Notes: generated by a model from the sequence alone, not told the origin. Positions 52,725 to 61,485 are shown, counted from the stretch's first letter. The stretch is 64,000 bases of DNA from VRUE01 sp963701265 (GCA_963701265.1 OY969581.1:434001-498000), one strand, 5' to 3'. Numbers and translations are program-made.

Positions 52725-54232
52725 GCGACGGAGCACCCGCGAAGGCCGAGCCTTCGCAGGGCTCCACCGAGAGCGTTCGCCGCGAAAAGCTCGAGCGGCT
52801 GCGGGCGGAAGGGATCGAGCCGTACCCTCGGGAGGGTTTCCCCGACCGCGACAAGATCTCGGCGATCCACGAGGCGCACGATCCCGAGCAGCTCGAAGAG
52901 GGCAAGCAGGCCGGGTTTTCCTACCGGATCGCCGGCCGCGTGGTCGGCCGTCGCGGCCACGGCAAGACGATCTTCCTCGACATCCGCGACCTGACCGGCT
53001 CGATCCAGGCCTACGCCCGGGTCGACGCGATCGGCGAGGAGACCTTCGGCCGCATCGACGCCCTCGACATCGGCGACACGGTTGGCATCGAGGGCGACCT
53101 CTACGTGACCAAGCGCGGCCAGCTGGCGCTGGCGGTGCGCGAGTGCACGATGCTGGGCAAGGCGCTGCGTGACCCGCCCGATCTCTTCCACGGCATCTCC
53201 GACCCCGAGGTCCGCTACCGCCAGCGCGAGCTCGACCTGATGGCGAATGAGGACTCGCGCAAGAACTTCGCGATGCGGGCGAAGCTGGTCGCGGCGATCC
53301 GCAGCTACCTCAACGAGCGCGACTTCGTCGAGGTCGAAACGCCGATCCTGCAGACCCTCGCGGGCGGTGCGGCGGCGCGCCCGTTCAGCACCCACCACCA
53401 CGCGCTCAACCGCGAACTGTTCCTGCGCACCGCGACCGAGCTCTACCTGAAGCGGGCGATCGTCGGCGGCTTCGAGAACGTCTACGAGCTGAGCAGGTTC
53501 TTCCGCAACGAGGGCATCTCGCCCAAACACAATCCCGAGTTCACGATGCTCGAGTGGTTCCTCAGCTGCGCCGGCTACGAGGGCGTGATGACCTTCGCCG
53601 AGCAGATGATCTCGACCGTGGTCGAGCAGGTGCTGGGGACGACGGTGGTCGAGCGCGGCGGTCAGAAGATCGACTTCAAGGCGCCGTGGAAGCGGATCAC
53701 CCTGCGCGACGCGATCCGCGACGAGGCCGGCGTCGACATCCTCACCGCGAGCCGCGACGAGCTGGTCGAGCTGCTGGGGGAGGACGTCGCCCCGGACGCG
53801 GACTGGGCCTGGATCGTCGATGAGATCCAGGGCAAGCTGATCGAGCCGAAGCTGGTCCAGCCAACCTTCCTCGTCGACCTGCCGCGCGAACTATGGCCGA
53901 CCGTCAAGCCAGTGCCCGAGCATCCGGATCTTTTGGGCGAGGCCTTCGACGGGGTCGTCGACGGGATGGAGATCATCGGCGGCGGCACCGATACGAACGA
54001 CGCCGACATGCAGCGCGAGAACTTCGTGCGCCAGCGCCAGCGCCGCCACCCCGAGAGCGAGGAGGCGCCCTATCCAAGCGACGACGAGTTCGTGCGGGCG
54101 CTCGAATACGGCTCCTTGCCCGCGGGCGGCTCGGGCATCGGCATCGATCGCCTGACGATGATCCTCGCCGACGCCGAGAACCTCCGCGACGTCATCCTCT
54201 TCCCCTCGATGCGCCAGTCCCAGGAGGACTAG
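52721..54232 (+). CDS. lysS: class II lysyl-tRNA synthetase with divergent amino-acid pocket
   Basis: The 503-residue protein has the OB-fold anticodon-binding domain (about 65-180) and a complete class II core: GGAAARPFSTHHHALN, TELYLKRAIVGGF, motif 2 RNEGISPKHNPEFTMLE and motif 3 GSGIGIDRLTM. The lysine-contact region that reads GNGFSELND in E. coli reads IGGGTDTND here, changing Asn424, Phe426 and Glu428. The preceding EYPxExSPLA reads DLPRELWPTVK. ATP and tRNA elements look normal. Lysine specificity is inferred from the fold and the run of translation genes but is not certain. The stop shares CTAG with the next gene. Confidence 0.9.
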   Translation: MSDGAPAKAEPSQGSTESVRREKLERLRAEGIEPYPREGFPDRDKISAIHEAHDPEQLEEGKQAGFSYRIAGRVVGRRGHGKTIFLDIRDLTGSIQAYARVDAIGEETFGRIDALDIGDTVGIEGDLYVTKRGQLALAVRECTMLGKALRDPPDLFHGISDPEVRYRQRELDLMANEDSRKNFAMRAKLVAAIRSYLNERDFVEVETPILQTLAGGAAARPFSTHHHALNRELFLRTATELYLKRAIVGGFENVYELSRFFRNEGISPKHNPEFTMLEWFLSCAGYEGVMTFAEQMISTVVEQVLGTTVVERGGQKIDFKAPWKRITLRDAIRDEAGVDILTASRDELVELLGEDVAPDADWAWIVDEIQGKLIEPKLVQPTFLVDLPRELWPTVKPVPEHPDLLGEAFDGVVDGMEIIGGGTDTNDADMQRENFVRQRQRRHPESEEAPYPSDDEFVRALEYGSLPAGGSGIGIDRLTMILADAENLRDVILFPSMRQSQED

Positions 54233-54984
54233 AACGCCGAGTGCAGCATGCCGCCGTCGATCGGGATGACGGTGCCGGTGATGTAGGCGGCTCGCTCGGA
54301 GCAGAGGAAGGCGACGAGGTCGCCGTACTCTTCGGGGCGGCCGAGTCGGGCCGCGGGGACTTCATTCTTGGCGGCCTCTTCGGCGCCTGCCAGTGAGCCG
54401 CTGGGGTCGGCAAGTCGCTCGGTGGCGAAGCGGCCGGTGGCGACGGTATTGACCGTGATCCCGTCGCCGGCGACCTCGCGCGAGAGCGTCTTGAGAAAGC
54501 CGACCGCGGCCATGCGGTGGGCGTTGGAGAGGTTGAGGCCTCCGATCGGCTCGCGGGTGGAGCTGGAGCCGACGTTGACGATCCGCCCCCAACCGCGTTC
54601 GCGCATCCTCGGCACGACGGCACCGGCGAGCACGCGGGGAGCGAGGACCAGCGAGCGGTAGGCGCTTTCCCAGTCCTCGAGCTCGTGGTCGAGGGAGCCG
54701 CCGAACGGCGGGCCACCGGTGTTGAGGACGAGGATGCTCAGGGGCCCGAGCTTCTCCTCAACCTCCGCGGGAAGAGCCGCAAGGCGATCGAGGTCAGAGG
54801 CGTCGGCGACGAACGGCGTCGCTGCCTCGCCGATCGCCGCCTGTGCTTCCTCCAGTTTCTCCCCCGAGCGACTGGCAATTGCCACCGTCGCCCCTTCGCT
54901 CACCAGCGCCGCCGCGATCGCCCGGCCGATGCCACGGCTGGCACCCATAACCAGCGCGACGCGACCCTCGAGCCCGAGGTTCAT
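54229..54984 (-). CDS. SDR-family oxidoreductase lacking the Tyr-x3-Lys pair
   Basis: The 251-residue Rossmann protein has the cofactor motif GASRGIGRAIA near 15, the ASRSG turn typical of NADP(H) preference, and NVGSSSTREP with the catalytic Ser. Where most SDR enzymes have YxxxK the sequence reads SNAHRMAAVGFLKTLSRE. A subgroup of 3-oxoacyl-ACP-reductase-like proteins shows this SNxxR form. It may bind NADP without classical catalysis. It overlaps the next SDR gene by four bases and ends in a CTAG shared with lysS. Confidence 0.88.
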   Translation of the reverse strand: MNLGLEGRVALVMGASRGIGRAIAAALVSEGATVAIASRSGEKLEEAQAAIGEAATPFVADASDLDRLAALPAEVEEKLGPLSILVLNTGGPPFGGSLDHELEDWESAYRSLVLAPRVLAGAVVPRMRERGWGRIVNVGSSSTREPIGGLNLSNAHRMAAVGFLKTLSREVAGDGITVNTVATGRFATERLADPSGSLAGAEEAAKNEVPAARLGRPEEYGDLVAFLCSERAAYITGTVIPIDGGMLHSAF

Positions 54985-55898
54985 GCCTCCAGCTTGAGGC
55001 CGGTTTCGCGCTCGGAGACCTCCCAGAGGCGTGAGATCGCCCGGCTGTTGCCGGGGCGCAGCACCGGCTTGCGCACCGGTGGGCCGTTGGTGACGAACAG
55101 CGGCCCGTAGAACTCACCGCTCTTGGCCTTCGGGTCGGTCGCCGCCCGCAGCTGTGAGAGCGCTCCCTCGGCCGGGGACATGCCGACGTTGCGGGCGAGC
55201 GCCAGGAAGAAGCGCTGGGAGAGGCCACCATCGGTCTCCTCGACGCTGACCGCCTGCAGCTCGGTATTGGAGAGCCCGGGATGGGTGACCAGGCTGGCGA
55301 CAGGCTTGCCGGCCTCACTGAGCAGGCGATGCAGGCCGAGGCCGAAGTGGAAGTTGGCCAGCTTGGCCTGGTTGTAGGCGCGCCAGGGGCCGTAGCGACC
55401 CTCCAAATTGGGATTTTCCGGATCGACCGCGCGGCCCATGTGGTGGGCGGAGCTGGTGACGGTGACGATTCGGGCCGCCTGCGCTCTGAGCAATGCCGGC
55501 AGCAGCCGCGCGGTGAGCGCGAAGTGGCCAAGGTGATCGACGCCGAGCTGCATCTCGAAGCCGTCGACGGTGCGGCGCTCGGGAATGCCCATGACGCCGG
55601 CGTTGTTGATCAAGAGGTCGACGGTCTGATGCTCGGCGAGGATCCGCTCCGCCGCTTTCTGCACGGAGTCCAGCGAGCCGAGGTCGAGGGGAACCAGCGT
55701 CAGCCGCGCCTCGGGCACGCTGCCACGGATTCGCTCCATCGCCTCCGCGGCGCGCTCCTGGTTGCGCGCCGCCATAACCACATTGGCGCCGCCCGCCGCC
55801 AGCGCTCGCGCGGTCTCCAAGCCAAGCCCGCCGTTGGCGCCGGTGACGACCGCCGTGCGGCCGCTCTGGTCGGGGATGTCGCCCTCGCCCCAACTCAC
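54981..55898 (-). CDS. SDR-family oxidoreductase (retinol dehydrogenase-like)
   Basis: The 305-residue protein has TGANGGLGLETARALA near 20, an NNAGVM motif, SSAHHMG carrying the Ser, and the active-site YNQAK (Tyr-x3-Lys). The long C-terminal region with TELQAVSVEET matches the retinol dehydrogenase/WW-domain-oxidoreductase-like SDR group. Substrate not known. It is probably NADP-dependent (AARNQE turn). It is translated just before the SDR gene that lacks YxxxK (ATGA overlap); a heteromeric or paralogous relation is possible. Confidence 0.9.
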   Translation of the reverse strand: MSWGEGDIPDQSGRTAVVTGANGGLGLETARALAAGGANVVMAARNQERAAEAMERIRGSVPEARLTLVPLDLGSLDSVQKAAERILAEHQTVDLLINNAGVMGIPERRTVDGFEMQLGVDHLGHFALTARLLPALLRAQAARIVTVTSSAHHMGRAVDPENPNLEGRYGPWRAYNQAKLANFHFGLGLHRLLSEAGKPVASLVTHPGLSNTELQAVSVEETDGGLSQRFFLALARNVGMSPAEGALSQLRAATDPKAKSGEFYGPLFVTNGPPVRKPVLRPGNSRAISRLWEVSERETGLKLEA

Positions 55899-55913
55899 GG
55901 CGTCGCTTTCAAG

Positions 55914-56285
55914 TCAGCGTTCATTGGAGCTCAGGCTATCCAGGCGGAAATCGATCGCGCAGAGGTAGGCGAAGAGTCCCACCGCGATCAGTGCTCCCAG
56001 CCAGTGCTGGCCGATCAGCACGGCGAGCAGGCTGACGATTCCCGCCAGCACCGCCCGTACTAGCGTCGGCTCTGGCTCCAGGCCGACAACCCTGGCCGTC
56101 AGCCAAGCGCAGCCAAACCAGGCCAGAGGTCCCACCAGCCAACCCCAGGCCTCGAAGAAACCACGGGAGAAGATCACGCCGAGCAGCAGCGACAGCAGCG
56201 CCACCGCAATCAGCTGCACAAGCGCCACCCGCCAGAAGACTTCGAATCTCACGGCGGGAGTCTCCCATTCCCAAGACCGCGCCAC
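55914..56285 (-). CDS. small three- to four-helix membrane protein, unknown
   Basis: The product is about 123 residues from GTG 56285; GTG 56252 (residue 12) is an alternative with GGGAG upstream. Hydrophobic segments lie at about 20-40, 45-65, 75-95 and 95-112. There is no recognised motif. It ends 15 bases before the SDR gene on the same strand and begins near the tRNA-Val gene on the opposite strand. Confidence 0.6.
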   Translation of the reverse strand: MARSWEWETPAVRFEVFWRVALVQLIAVALLSLLLGVIFSRGFFEAWGWLVGPLAWFGCAWLTARVVGLEPEPTLVRAVLAGIVSLLAVLIGQHWLGALIAVGLFAYLCAIDFRLDSLSSNER

Positions 56286-56325
56286 CTCCTTGCCGCGTGT
56301 GTTCCATAATCAGAGCGATGCGCCT

Positions 56326-56398
56326 GGGCGGTTAGCTCAGTTGGGAGAGCACCTGCCTTACAAGCAGGGGGTCGGCGGTTCGAGCCCGTCACCGCCCA
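56326..56398 (+). tRNA. tRNA-Val (UAC anticodon)
   Basis: The acceptor stem GGGCGGT pairs with ACCGCCC. The anticodon stem CCTGC/GCAGG encloses CTTACAA, giving anticodon TAC. The T loop TTCGAGC is regular and the discriminator is A. CCA is not encoded. A -10-like CATAAT lies at 56305-56310, 16 bases upstream. Confidence 0.97.
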
Positions 56399-56487
56399 TT
56401 GGGATGGAGATGCCGACCGGTCCTTAACATGGATTCATGACAAGGTTCGCTAAATTTGCTTGAGGGTCTACGGGAGGGGAAAAGTTT

Positions 56488-57294
56488 ATGAGGAAGAGGA
56501 TCGCTGTCGTTGCAACGCTGGTCGTGGGGATGCTTGTCGTCGCCGCGACGGCCAGTGCGTTCAAGGTCCACTTGGTGATCGGCAACCTCGTGCTCGATGC
56601 CGAAGGCGACTTCGCGCCGAAGGCGCTGCCGAAGCACGTAAACGCCCCGATCACGACGCACGGTGGCGGCACGCTCTCGACCAAGACCGGCGAACTGCCG
56701 CCGATCCTCGACAAATTCGTGCTCGAATTCGACAAACACGGCGCCCTTGACACGACCGGGCTCGCCGTCTGCACCAAAGGCAAACTGGTCGCCACCGACG
56801 TGGCCGCCGCGCGCAAAGCCTGCGGCCCGGCAATCGTCGGCGAAGGCTTCGGCAGCGCAGTGGTGGCGTTCCCGGAACAGGGACACATCAAGGTCGGCTC
56901 CCCGATCACCCTCTTCAACGGCCCGAAGAAGGGCGGTAACGACACGATCATCGCCCACGCCCACCTTGACTATCCGGGCCCGACGACCTTCATCGTCCCG
57001 ATCGTGATCGAAAAGATCCACAACGGCGTTTTCGGTTACCGCGTCAACGTGAAAATCCCCAAGATCGCCGGCGGCTACGGCCACCCGATCTCCGGCGAAG
57101 CCAAAGTCGGCCAGAAATGGACCTACAAGGGCAAGAAGCACAGCTACATCAACGCCCGCTGTGAAACCGGCCACTTCGTGGTCCACGGCGAATTCAGCTT
57201 CAAAGGCGGACCGGAAGAAACACCCGCTCAGGCGGAAGCGGCGAAAAGCGTGTTCAGCGCCAACTTCGTGCTGCCGTGCCAGGTGAAGGGCTAG
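56488..57294 (+). CDS. secreted protein of unknown family, tandem copy 1
   Basis: The 268-residue protein has a Sec signal peptide (1-24, cleavage after ATASA) and a beta-rich mature part with four well-spaced Cys. It shares long blocks with the downstream gene: LPKHxxAPI, GELPPILD, FEFDKHG, DTTG, IVIEKIHNG and PKIAGGYGHPISG. No enzyme motif is evident. Glutamate is encoded almost only by GAA, unlike nearby genes, which prefer GAG. The start ATG follows GGAGGGGAAAAG. I do not recognise the family. Confidence 0.85.
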   Translation: MRKRIAVVATLVVGMLVVAATASAFKVHLVIGNLVLDAEGDFAPKALPKHVNAPITTHGGGTLSTKTGELPPILDKFVLEFDKHGALDTTGLAVCTKGKLVATDVAAARKACGPAIVGEGFGSAVVAFPEQGHIKVGSPITLFNGPKKGGNDTIIAHAHLDYPGPTTFIVPIVIEKIHNGVFGYRVNVKIPKIAGGYGHPISGEAKVGQKWTYKGKKHSYINARCETGHFVVHGEFSFKGGPEETPAQAEAAKSVFSANFVLPCQVKG

Positions 57295-57307
57295 GCCGGG
57301 GGCGCAC

Positions 57308-58105
57308 GTGCGGCTGAGCGCGAACAAGCTCTTCGCAATCGGCCTGCTTGCCGTGGCGGCGCTGGTGCTGGCCGCCTCGGCGGGCGCTGTACGAGATGTG
57401 GAAAAGGTGGAAATCATTGCCGGCGATCTCAAGATCGTCGGCCGCGGTGGCTTCAAGCCGGAAACGCTGCCCAAGCACCACGACGCCCCGATCAAGATCT
57501 ACGGCGGCGGCAAAGTCTCGACGATCTCCGGCGAACTGCCGCCGATCCTCGACACCCTCGAATTCGAATTCGACAAACACGGCCACGTCGACACCACCGG
57601 GATCGAAGTCTGCACGGCGGGCAAACTGCAGGCGACGACCGTGCCCGCGGCTCGTAAAAACTGTCCGAACGCGATCGTCGGCAAGGGCTTCGGCCGAGCG
57701 ACCGTCGCCTTCCCGGAACAGGCCTACATCCCCGTCTCCTCGCCGATCACGGCCTTCAACGGGCCGAAGAAGAACGGCAACGACACGCTCCTCTTCCACG
57801 CCTACACCACGGTGCCAGTTGCCACCACGTTCATCGTCCCGGTTGTGATCGAAAAAATCCACAACGGCATCTACGGCTACCGGGTCAAAGCAAAAATTCC
57901 CAAGATCGCCGGCGGCTACGGCCACCCGATCTCCGGGCGCCTGACGGTCGATCGCAAAACGAGGGTCAAGGGCAAGCTGCACAGCTACGTCAACGCCCGC
58001 TGCGAACTCGGCCGCCTGCAAGCGCGGGGCAAATTCGTCTTCAAAGACGGCACTCGCCTGGCGGGCACCTTCTTCCGGCCCTGCAAAGCGATCCCCGGCA
58101 CCTAA
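57308..58105 (+). CDS. secreted protein of unknown family, tandem copy 2
   Basis: The 265-residue product starts at GTG 57308, 13 bases after the first copy, with a signal peptide (about 1-27). It is a diverged paralogue of the preceding protein along its whole length, retaining GELPPILD, FDKHG, PNAIVGKGFGRA, FIVPVVIEKIHNGIYGYRV and PKIAGGYGHPISG and the Cys positions. It probably adopts the same fold outside the cell. The same GAA preference is seen. Function unknown. Confidence 0.85.
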   Translation: MRLSANKLFAIGLLAVAALVLAASAGAVRDVEKVEIIAGDLKIVGRGGFKPETLPKHHDAPIKIYGGGKVSTISGELPPILDTLEFEFDKHGHVDTTGIEVCTAGKLQATTVPAARKNCPNAIVGKGFGRATVAFPEQAYIPVSSPITAFNGPKKNGNDTLLFHAYTTVPVATTFIVPVVIEKIHNGIYGYRVKAKIPKIAGGYGHPISGRLTVDRKTRVKGKLHSYVNARCELGRLQARGKFVFKDGTRLAGTFFRPCKAIPGT

Positions 58106-58154
58106 GCCGAAGCGGCCGGCGCGCAGGCGTGCGTGGCCGTAACCGGCGCGGCGT

Positions 58155-59045
58155 TCAGGCGCCGGCGTGCAGCTGCGGCGTGCGGGTGCCGCCGCGCTGG
58201 TGCTCGGTCTTGCTGACCACGTCGAAGAAGACGTCGTTGCGCCCGCGGCGCATCTTGCGCGGGAAGTAGTGCCGGGCACGGCGGTGGGTTGCGGTCATCG
58301 CCCGGAAGGTCCTCTCGTGGGCGCCGCTCCAGCGGATGCCGAAGATCTCACGCACGCGCGGTGGCAGGCTGCCCTTGATGATGTGGTTCTGGGCGACGAT
58401 GTTGCCGCGCGCTGCCCGCGGCACCGGCTGCTCGAAGGCAACCAGCGGCGCCATCTCGAGGCCGTGTGGGGTCGCCTGCAGGTCGGGCGAGGAGAGCCGC
58501 TCGTCCCACCAGGCGCGGAACTCGCGGTAGCTGCCGGGGACGTCGCTGCGGGGCAGGCCGAAGAGCTCGCCGAAGCGGACGTAGTCCTGCCAGAGGTCCT
58601 CGCGCTCGTCCGCGCTCAGCGGTCGCACCATCGTCTCGTACATCGCCCGCCCGGAGTCGGCGATCACCGCCAGCGTCCACAGCATCAGCTCGGGGTCGAA
58701 GGCGGAGTAGGAGGCACCGGCGGGGTGGACTCCGGCCGGCTCGGGCAGCGTGCCCTTGACCCGCTCGTGCAGGCGGTGGACGACGGCCAGGGCTTTGTCG
58801 GCTTCCTCGCGGGTGCCGAGCAGGATCGTCTCCTGGATCTTGGCGGTGCGGGCGAGGCGCTGGAAGGGACGGTTTTCCGAGCGCGTGCTCATCATCGTGC
58901 CGGTGTAGGTGAGCGGCTCGAGGGCGCCGATCAGCAGCGCCCGCTGGCCGTAGAGCAGGCCGACCGAGCGCTCACCGTGGACCATCCGCGCGATCGAGCG
59001 ACCGGGCGGGAAGTAGTGGGAGTCGGGGTCAGTCGGGAGCGCCAT
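58155..59045 (-). CDS. oxygenase MpaB family (DUF2236) protein
   Basis: The 296-residue protein has the DUF2236 pattern: HGERSVGLLYGQRALLIGALEP, RARTAKIQETILLGTREEADKALAVVHRLHERVKG, FDPELMLWTLAVIADSGRAMYE and a conserved Tyr/Trp-rich middle. Relatives include a fungal membrane-bound oxygenase and latex-clearing-type heme proteins; any cofactor here is unproved. It has no signal peptide. It lies 14 bases after ftsH on the same strand. Confidence 0.88.
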   Translation of the reverse strand: MALPTDPDSHYFPPGRSIARMVHGERSVGLLYGQRALLIGALEPLTYTGTMMSTRSENRPFQRLARTAKIQETILLGTREEADKALAVVHRLHERVKGTLPEPAGVHPAGASYSAFDPELMLWTLAVIADSGRAMYETMVRPLSADEREDLWQDYVRFGELFGLPRSDVPGSYREFRAWWDERLSSPDLQATPHGLEMAPLVAFEQPVPRAARGNIVAQNHIIKGSLPPRVREIFGIRWSGAHERTFRAMTATHRRARHYFPRKMRRGRNDVFFDVVSKTEHQRGGTRTPQLHAGA

Positions 59046-59059
59046 CGGTGCCGTAGATG

Positions 59060-60625
59060 CTACTTCGGCTCCGGCGGCTCCGAGGAAAGCGTGGCCACGG
59101 CGCGATCGAACGTGCCGGAGCGCGAAGGGGTATGCAGCTCATGCGCGGCGAAGATCTCGTCCAGGTCCTCGCGGGTGAGGGTCTCGCGCTCGAGCGCGTT
59201 GGCGGCGAGGTTGTCGAGGCATTCGCGGTTGCTCGCCAGCAGGGCGAGGGCGCGGCGGTGGGCTTCGCGGGCGAGGATCATCGCCGCCCGGTCGACGTCG
59301 CGGCGGGTCTGGTCGGAGACGGCGTAGTCGCCGGTCGGCAGCGCGATCGGCGGTGCTCCATCGGCGTCGATCGCCACACCCATGCCGAATTCAGCCGCCA
59401 TCTGCTTGCAGACGGCGTGCACGCGGGAAAGGTCGTCAACGGCGCCGGAGTAGGAGTTGCCGAATACCTCTTCCTCGGCGGCGCGGCCGCCGAGCAGGGT
59501 GACGACCTCGTCGAGCAGCTCGTCGCGTGACTTCAAGTAGGTGTCTTCCTCGGGCGAGTGGCCGACGAAGCCAAGCGCCGGTCCGCGGGGGACGATGCTG
59601 AGAATCTCCGGCGGGTCGAGGCCGAGCAGCCGCCGGCAAAGCGCGTGACCGGCCTCGTGGTAGGCGACGATGCGGCGCTCCTTCTGGTTCAACCGCCGCG
59701 CCTGCTGCGAGCCGACGGACTGGCGCAGCAACGCCTCGTCGAGGTCCTCACGCGCGGTCGCGTCGCGCCCGGCGCGGCCGGCGATGATCGCCGCCTCGTT
59801 GAGCGAGTTGGCGAGCTGGGCACCGGTCATCCCCGTGGTCTTGCGGGCGACGTCCCTCAGGTCGAGGTCCTCGGCGAGCGGCTTGCCCTTGGCGTGGGTG
59901 CGCAGGATTGCCTCGCGCCCCTCGCGGTCGGGCGGTGAGACCAGCACCTGGCGATCGAAGCGACCCGGCCGCAGCAGCGCCTTGTCGAGCTTGTCGACGT
60001 AGTTGGAGGCGGCGATGACGATCACCGTGCCGGGGTCGCGCTCGAAACCGTCGAGCTCGACCAGCAGCTGATTGAGCGCCTGCTCGCGCTCACTAGAGCC
60101 ACCATCGCCGCCTCCACCACTACGCGCTCCACCGACCGCATCGAGCTCGTCGATGAAGATCACCGCGCGGCCGGACTTGCGCGCCTCCTTGAACAGCCGC
60201 CTGATGCGGGCGGCACCCCTCCCCACAAACATCTCCACGAAGCTCGATCCCGAGGCGGCGAAGAAGTCGACGCCGGCCTGCGCGGCCACGGCCCGCGCCA
60301 GCATCGTCTTGCCGGTCCCGGGAGGACCGAAGAGCAGCACCCCGCGCGGCGGCTGGGCGCCGAGGGCGGCGAAGCGCTTGGGGTCGCGCAGCCACTCGGC
60401 GACGTCCATCAACTCGTCCTTGGCGGCGTCGACGCCCTGCACGTCGTCCCAGAGCACCGGCGCCGTCTTGCTCGCCTTCACCGTCTCCGGCTTGGTTGTG
60501 CCCATCGTCGTCCGCATCAGCTTGAAGAAGACGAAGAGCAGCATCGCCATGAAGACCACCCCGAAGACCGGGTACCAGTCGAAAGCGAATTCCTGAATTT
60601 GGGTGGTGGTGAGGCCGAGCGTCAC
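59060..60625 (-). CDS. short FtsH-like ATP-dependent zinc metalloprotease
   Basis: The 521-residue protein has one N-terminal membrane segment (about 18-36), the AAA module with GPPGTGKTMLARAV, VIFIDELDAVGG and the SRH (RPGRFDRQV), and the protease motif HEAGH with a downstream third ligand region. Typical FtsH (about 610-650 residues) has two membrane segments and a periplasmic domain; here that part is missing. It probably still degrades membrane or soluble proteins from the cytoplasmic side. It is preceded by an FHA-HTH gene on the same strand. Confidence 0.9.
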   Translation of the reverse strand: MTLGLTTTQIQEFAFDWYPVFGVVFMAMLLFVFFKLMRTTMGTTKPETVKASKTAPVLWDDVQGVDAAKDELMDVAEWLRDPKRFAALGAQPPRGVLLFGPPGTGKTMLARAVAAQAGVDFFAASGSSFVEMFVGRGAARIRRLFKEARKSGRAVIFIDELDAVGGARSGGGGDGGSSEREQALNQLLVELDGFERDPGTVIVIAASNYVDKLDKALLRPGRFDRQVLVSPPDREGREAILRTHAKGKPLAEDLDLRDVARKTTGMTGAQLANSLNEAAIIAGRAGRDATAREDLDEALLRQSVGSQQARRLNQKERRIVAYHEAGHALCRRLLGLDPPEILSIVPRGPALGFVGHSPEEDTYLKSRDELLDEVVTLLGGRAAEEEVFGNSYSGAVDDLSRVHAVCKQMAAEFGMGVAIDADGAPPIALPTGDYAVSDQTRRDVDRAAMILAREAHRRALALLASNRECLDNLAANALERETLTREDLDEIFAAHELHTPSRSGTFDRAVATLSSEPPEPK

Positions 60626-60737
60626 GTTGTCTGGTCCCGTCGTCGAGGAGAAGTACTAGTCCTCAGAACTAACGATGGAGTGTGGGCACAAAGCGCACGC
60701 ACTCCAATCGCATATGCGTCCAGAGCGTGCCTGGGGA

Positions 60738-61433
60738 CTAAAGGTCGCGGGGTGCGACGACGCCGCTTTGCAGCGCTCGCTCGACCAGGGCGACGCGCTT
60801 GCGGTTCTGCGGCAGGTCCTCCAGTTCGAGCTTCTCGAAGAGGGCGCGCATGTGGGTCTTGACCGCGTCGACGCTGAGGTGGAGCTCCTCGGCGATCGCC
60901 TGGTTGGTTGGCGGCGTGGCGAAGGCGGAGCCGTCCTTGAAGGGGCGGCAGAGGGCGAGCAGGACGCGGCGCTGGCCGGGTGAGACCGCGGCGGCAGCGG
61001 GCACCTCGCTTGCAACCACGGTTGCTTCCGGCGCCGACTCGCCGGGGCGGCGGAAGAGGACCGTGGTGCGGCCGAAGCGCAGGGTGTCGCCGTCGCGCAG
61101 GTGCTTGCGGCCGTGCACGCGCTCGCTGCCGACGAAGGAGCCATTGCGGGAGAGGCCGTCGTCGAGCAGCGTGCACTCGCCGGCCACCACCTCGATCTGG
61201 GCGTGCAGGGCGGAGACCTCCTCGTCCCAGTCGATGCGCAGCCCGGCGGCCTCGCCGCGGCCGACCCAGAGCTCGACCGTGCCCTCCTCGATCGTGACGA
61301 TCCGCTGCTCGCCCTCGCCGTCGCGCAGGACGAGGAAGGGCCGCCCGCCCCGTTCGGCCTCGATCTGCGTCTTCAGCTCGGCAGGACTGGTCTGTCGCGG
61401 CTCGGCACTCACGGGCCTGATCCTACGAGCCAA
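60738..61433 (-). CDS. FHA-domain protein with C-terminal LuxR-like helix-turn-helix
   Basis: The 231-residue protein contains an FHA domain at about 45-130 (WVGRGEAAGLRIDWDEEVSALHAQI, LSRNGSFVGSERV), which binds phosphothreonine peptides. A spacer follows and then an HTH (about 150-215: TNQAIAEELHLSVDAVKTHMRALFEKLELED) of the LuxR/GerE type. It may read Ser/Thr-kinase signals into transcription. No kinase gene is adjacent. It lies 112 bases upstream of ftsH. Confidence 0.88.
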   Translation of the reverse strand: MARRIRPVSAEPRQTSPAELKTQIEAERGGRPFLVLRDGEGEQRIVTIEEGTVELWVGRGEAAGLRIDWDEEVSALHAQIEVVAGECTLLDDGLSRNGSFVGSERVHGRKHLRDGDTLRFGRTTVLFRRPGESAPEATVVASEVPAAAAVSPGQRRVLLALCRPFKDGSAFATPPTNQAIAEELHLSVDAVKTHMRALFEKLELEDLPQNRKRVALVERALQSGVVAPRDL

Positions 61434-61440
61434 CTCGCTG

Positions 61441-61485
61441 TCCGGTGCGCTTTATGTGGCTGTGGCCCGCATAAAGCGCACCGGA
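61441..61485. repeat. palindromic repeat element, copy C
   Basis: Near-perfect inverted repeat (arms 61441-61460 and 61465-61485, two differences). It lies just upstream of the FHA-HTH gene. It shares the arm sequence with copies A and B. On the plus strand the frame reads RCALCGCGPHKAHRN and on the minus strand FRCALCGPQPHKAHRT, without stops. Confidence 0.88.

Noticed and set aside
60674..60705. Possible fourth copy of the dispersed palindrome
   Set aside because: The core GTGCGCTTTGTG is similar, but the arms match only about 9 of 13 bases and the outer sequence differs.
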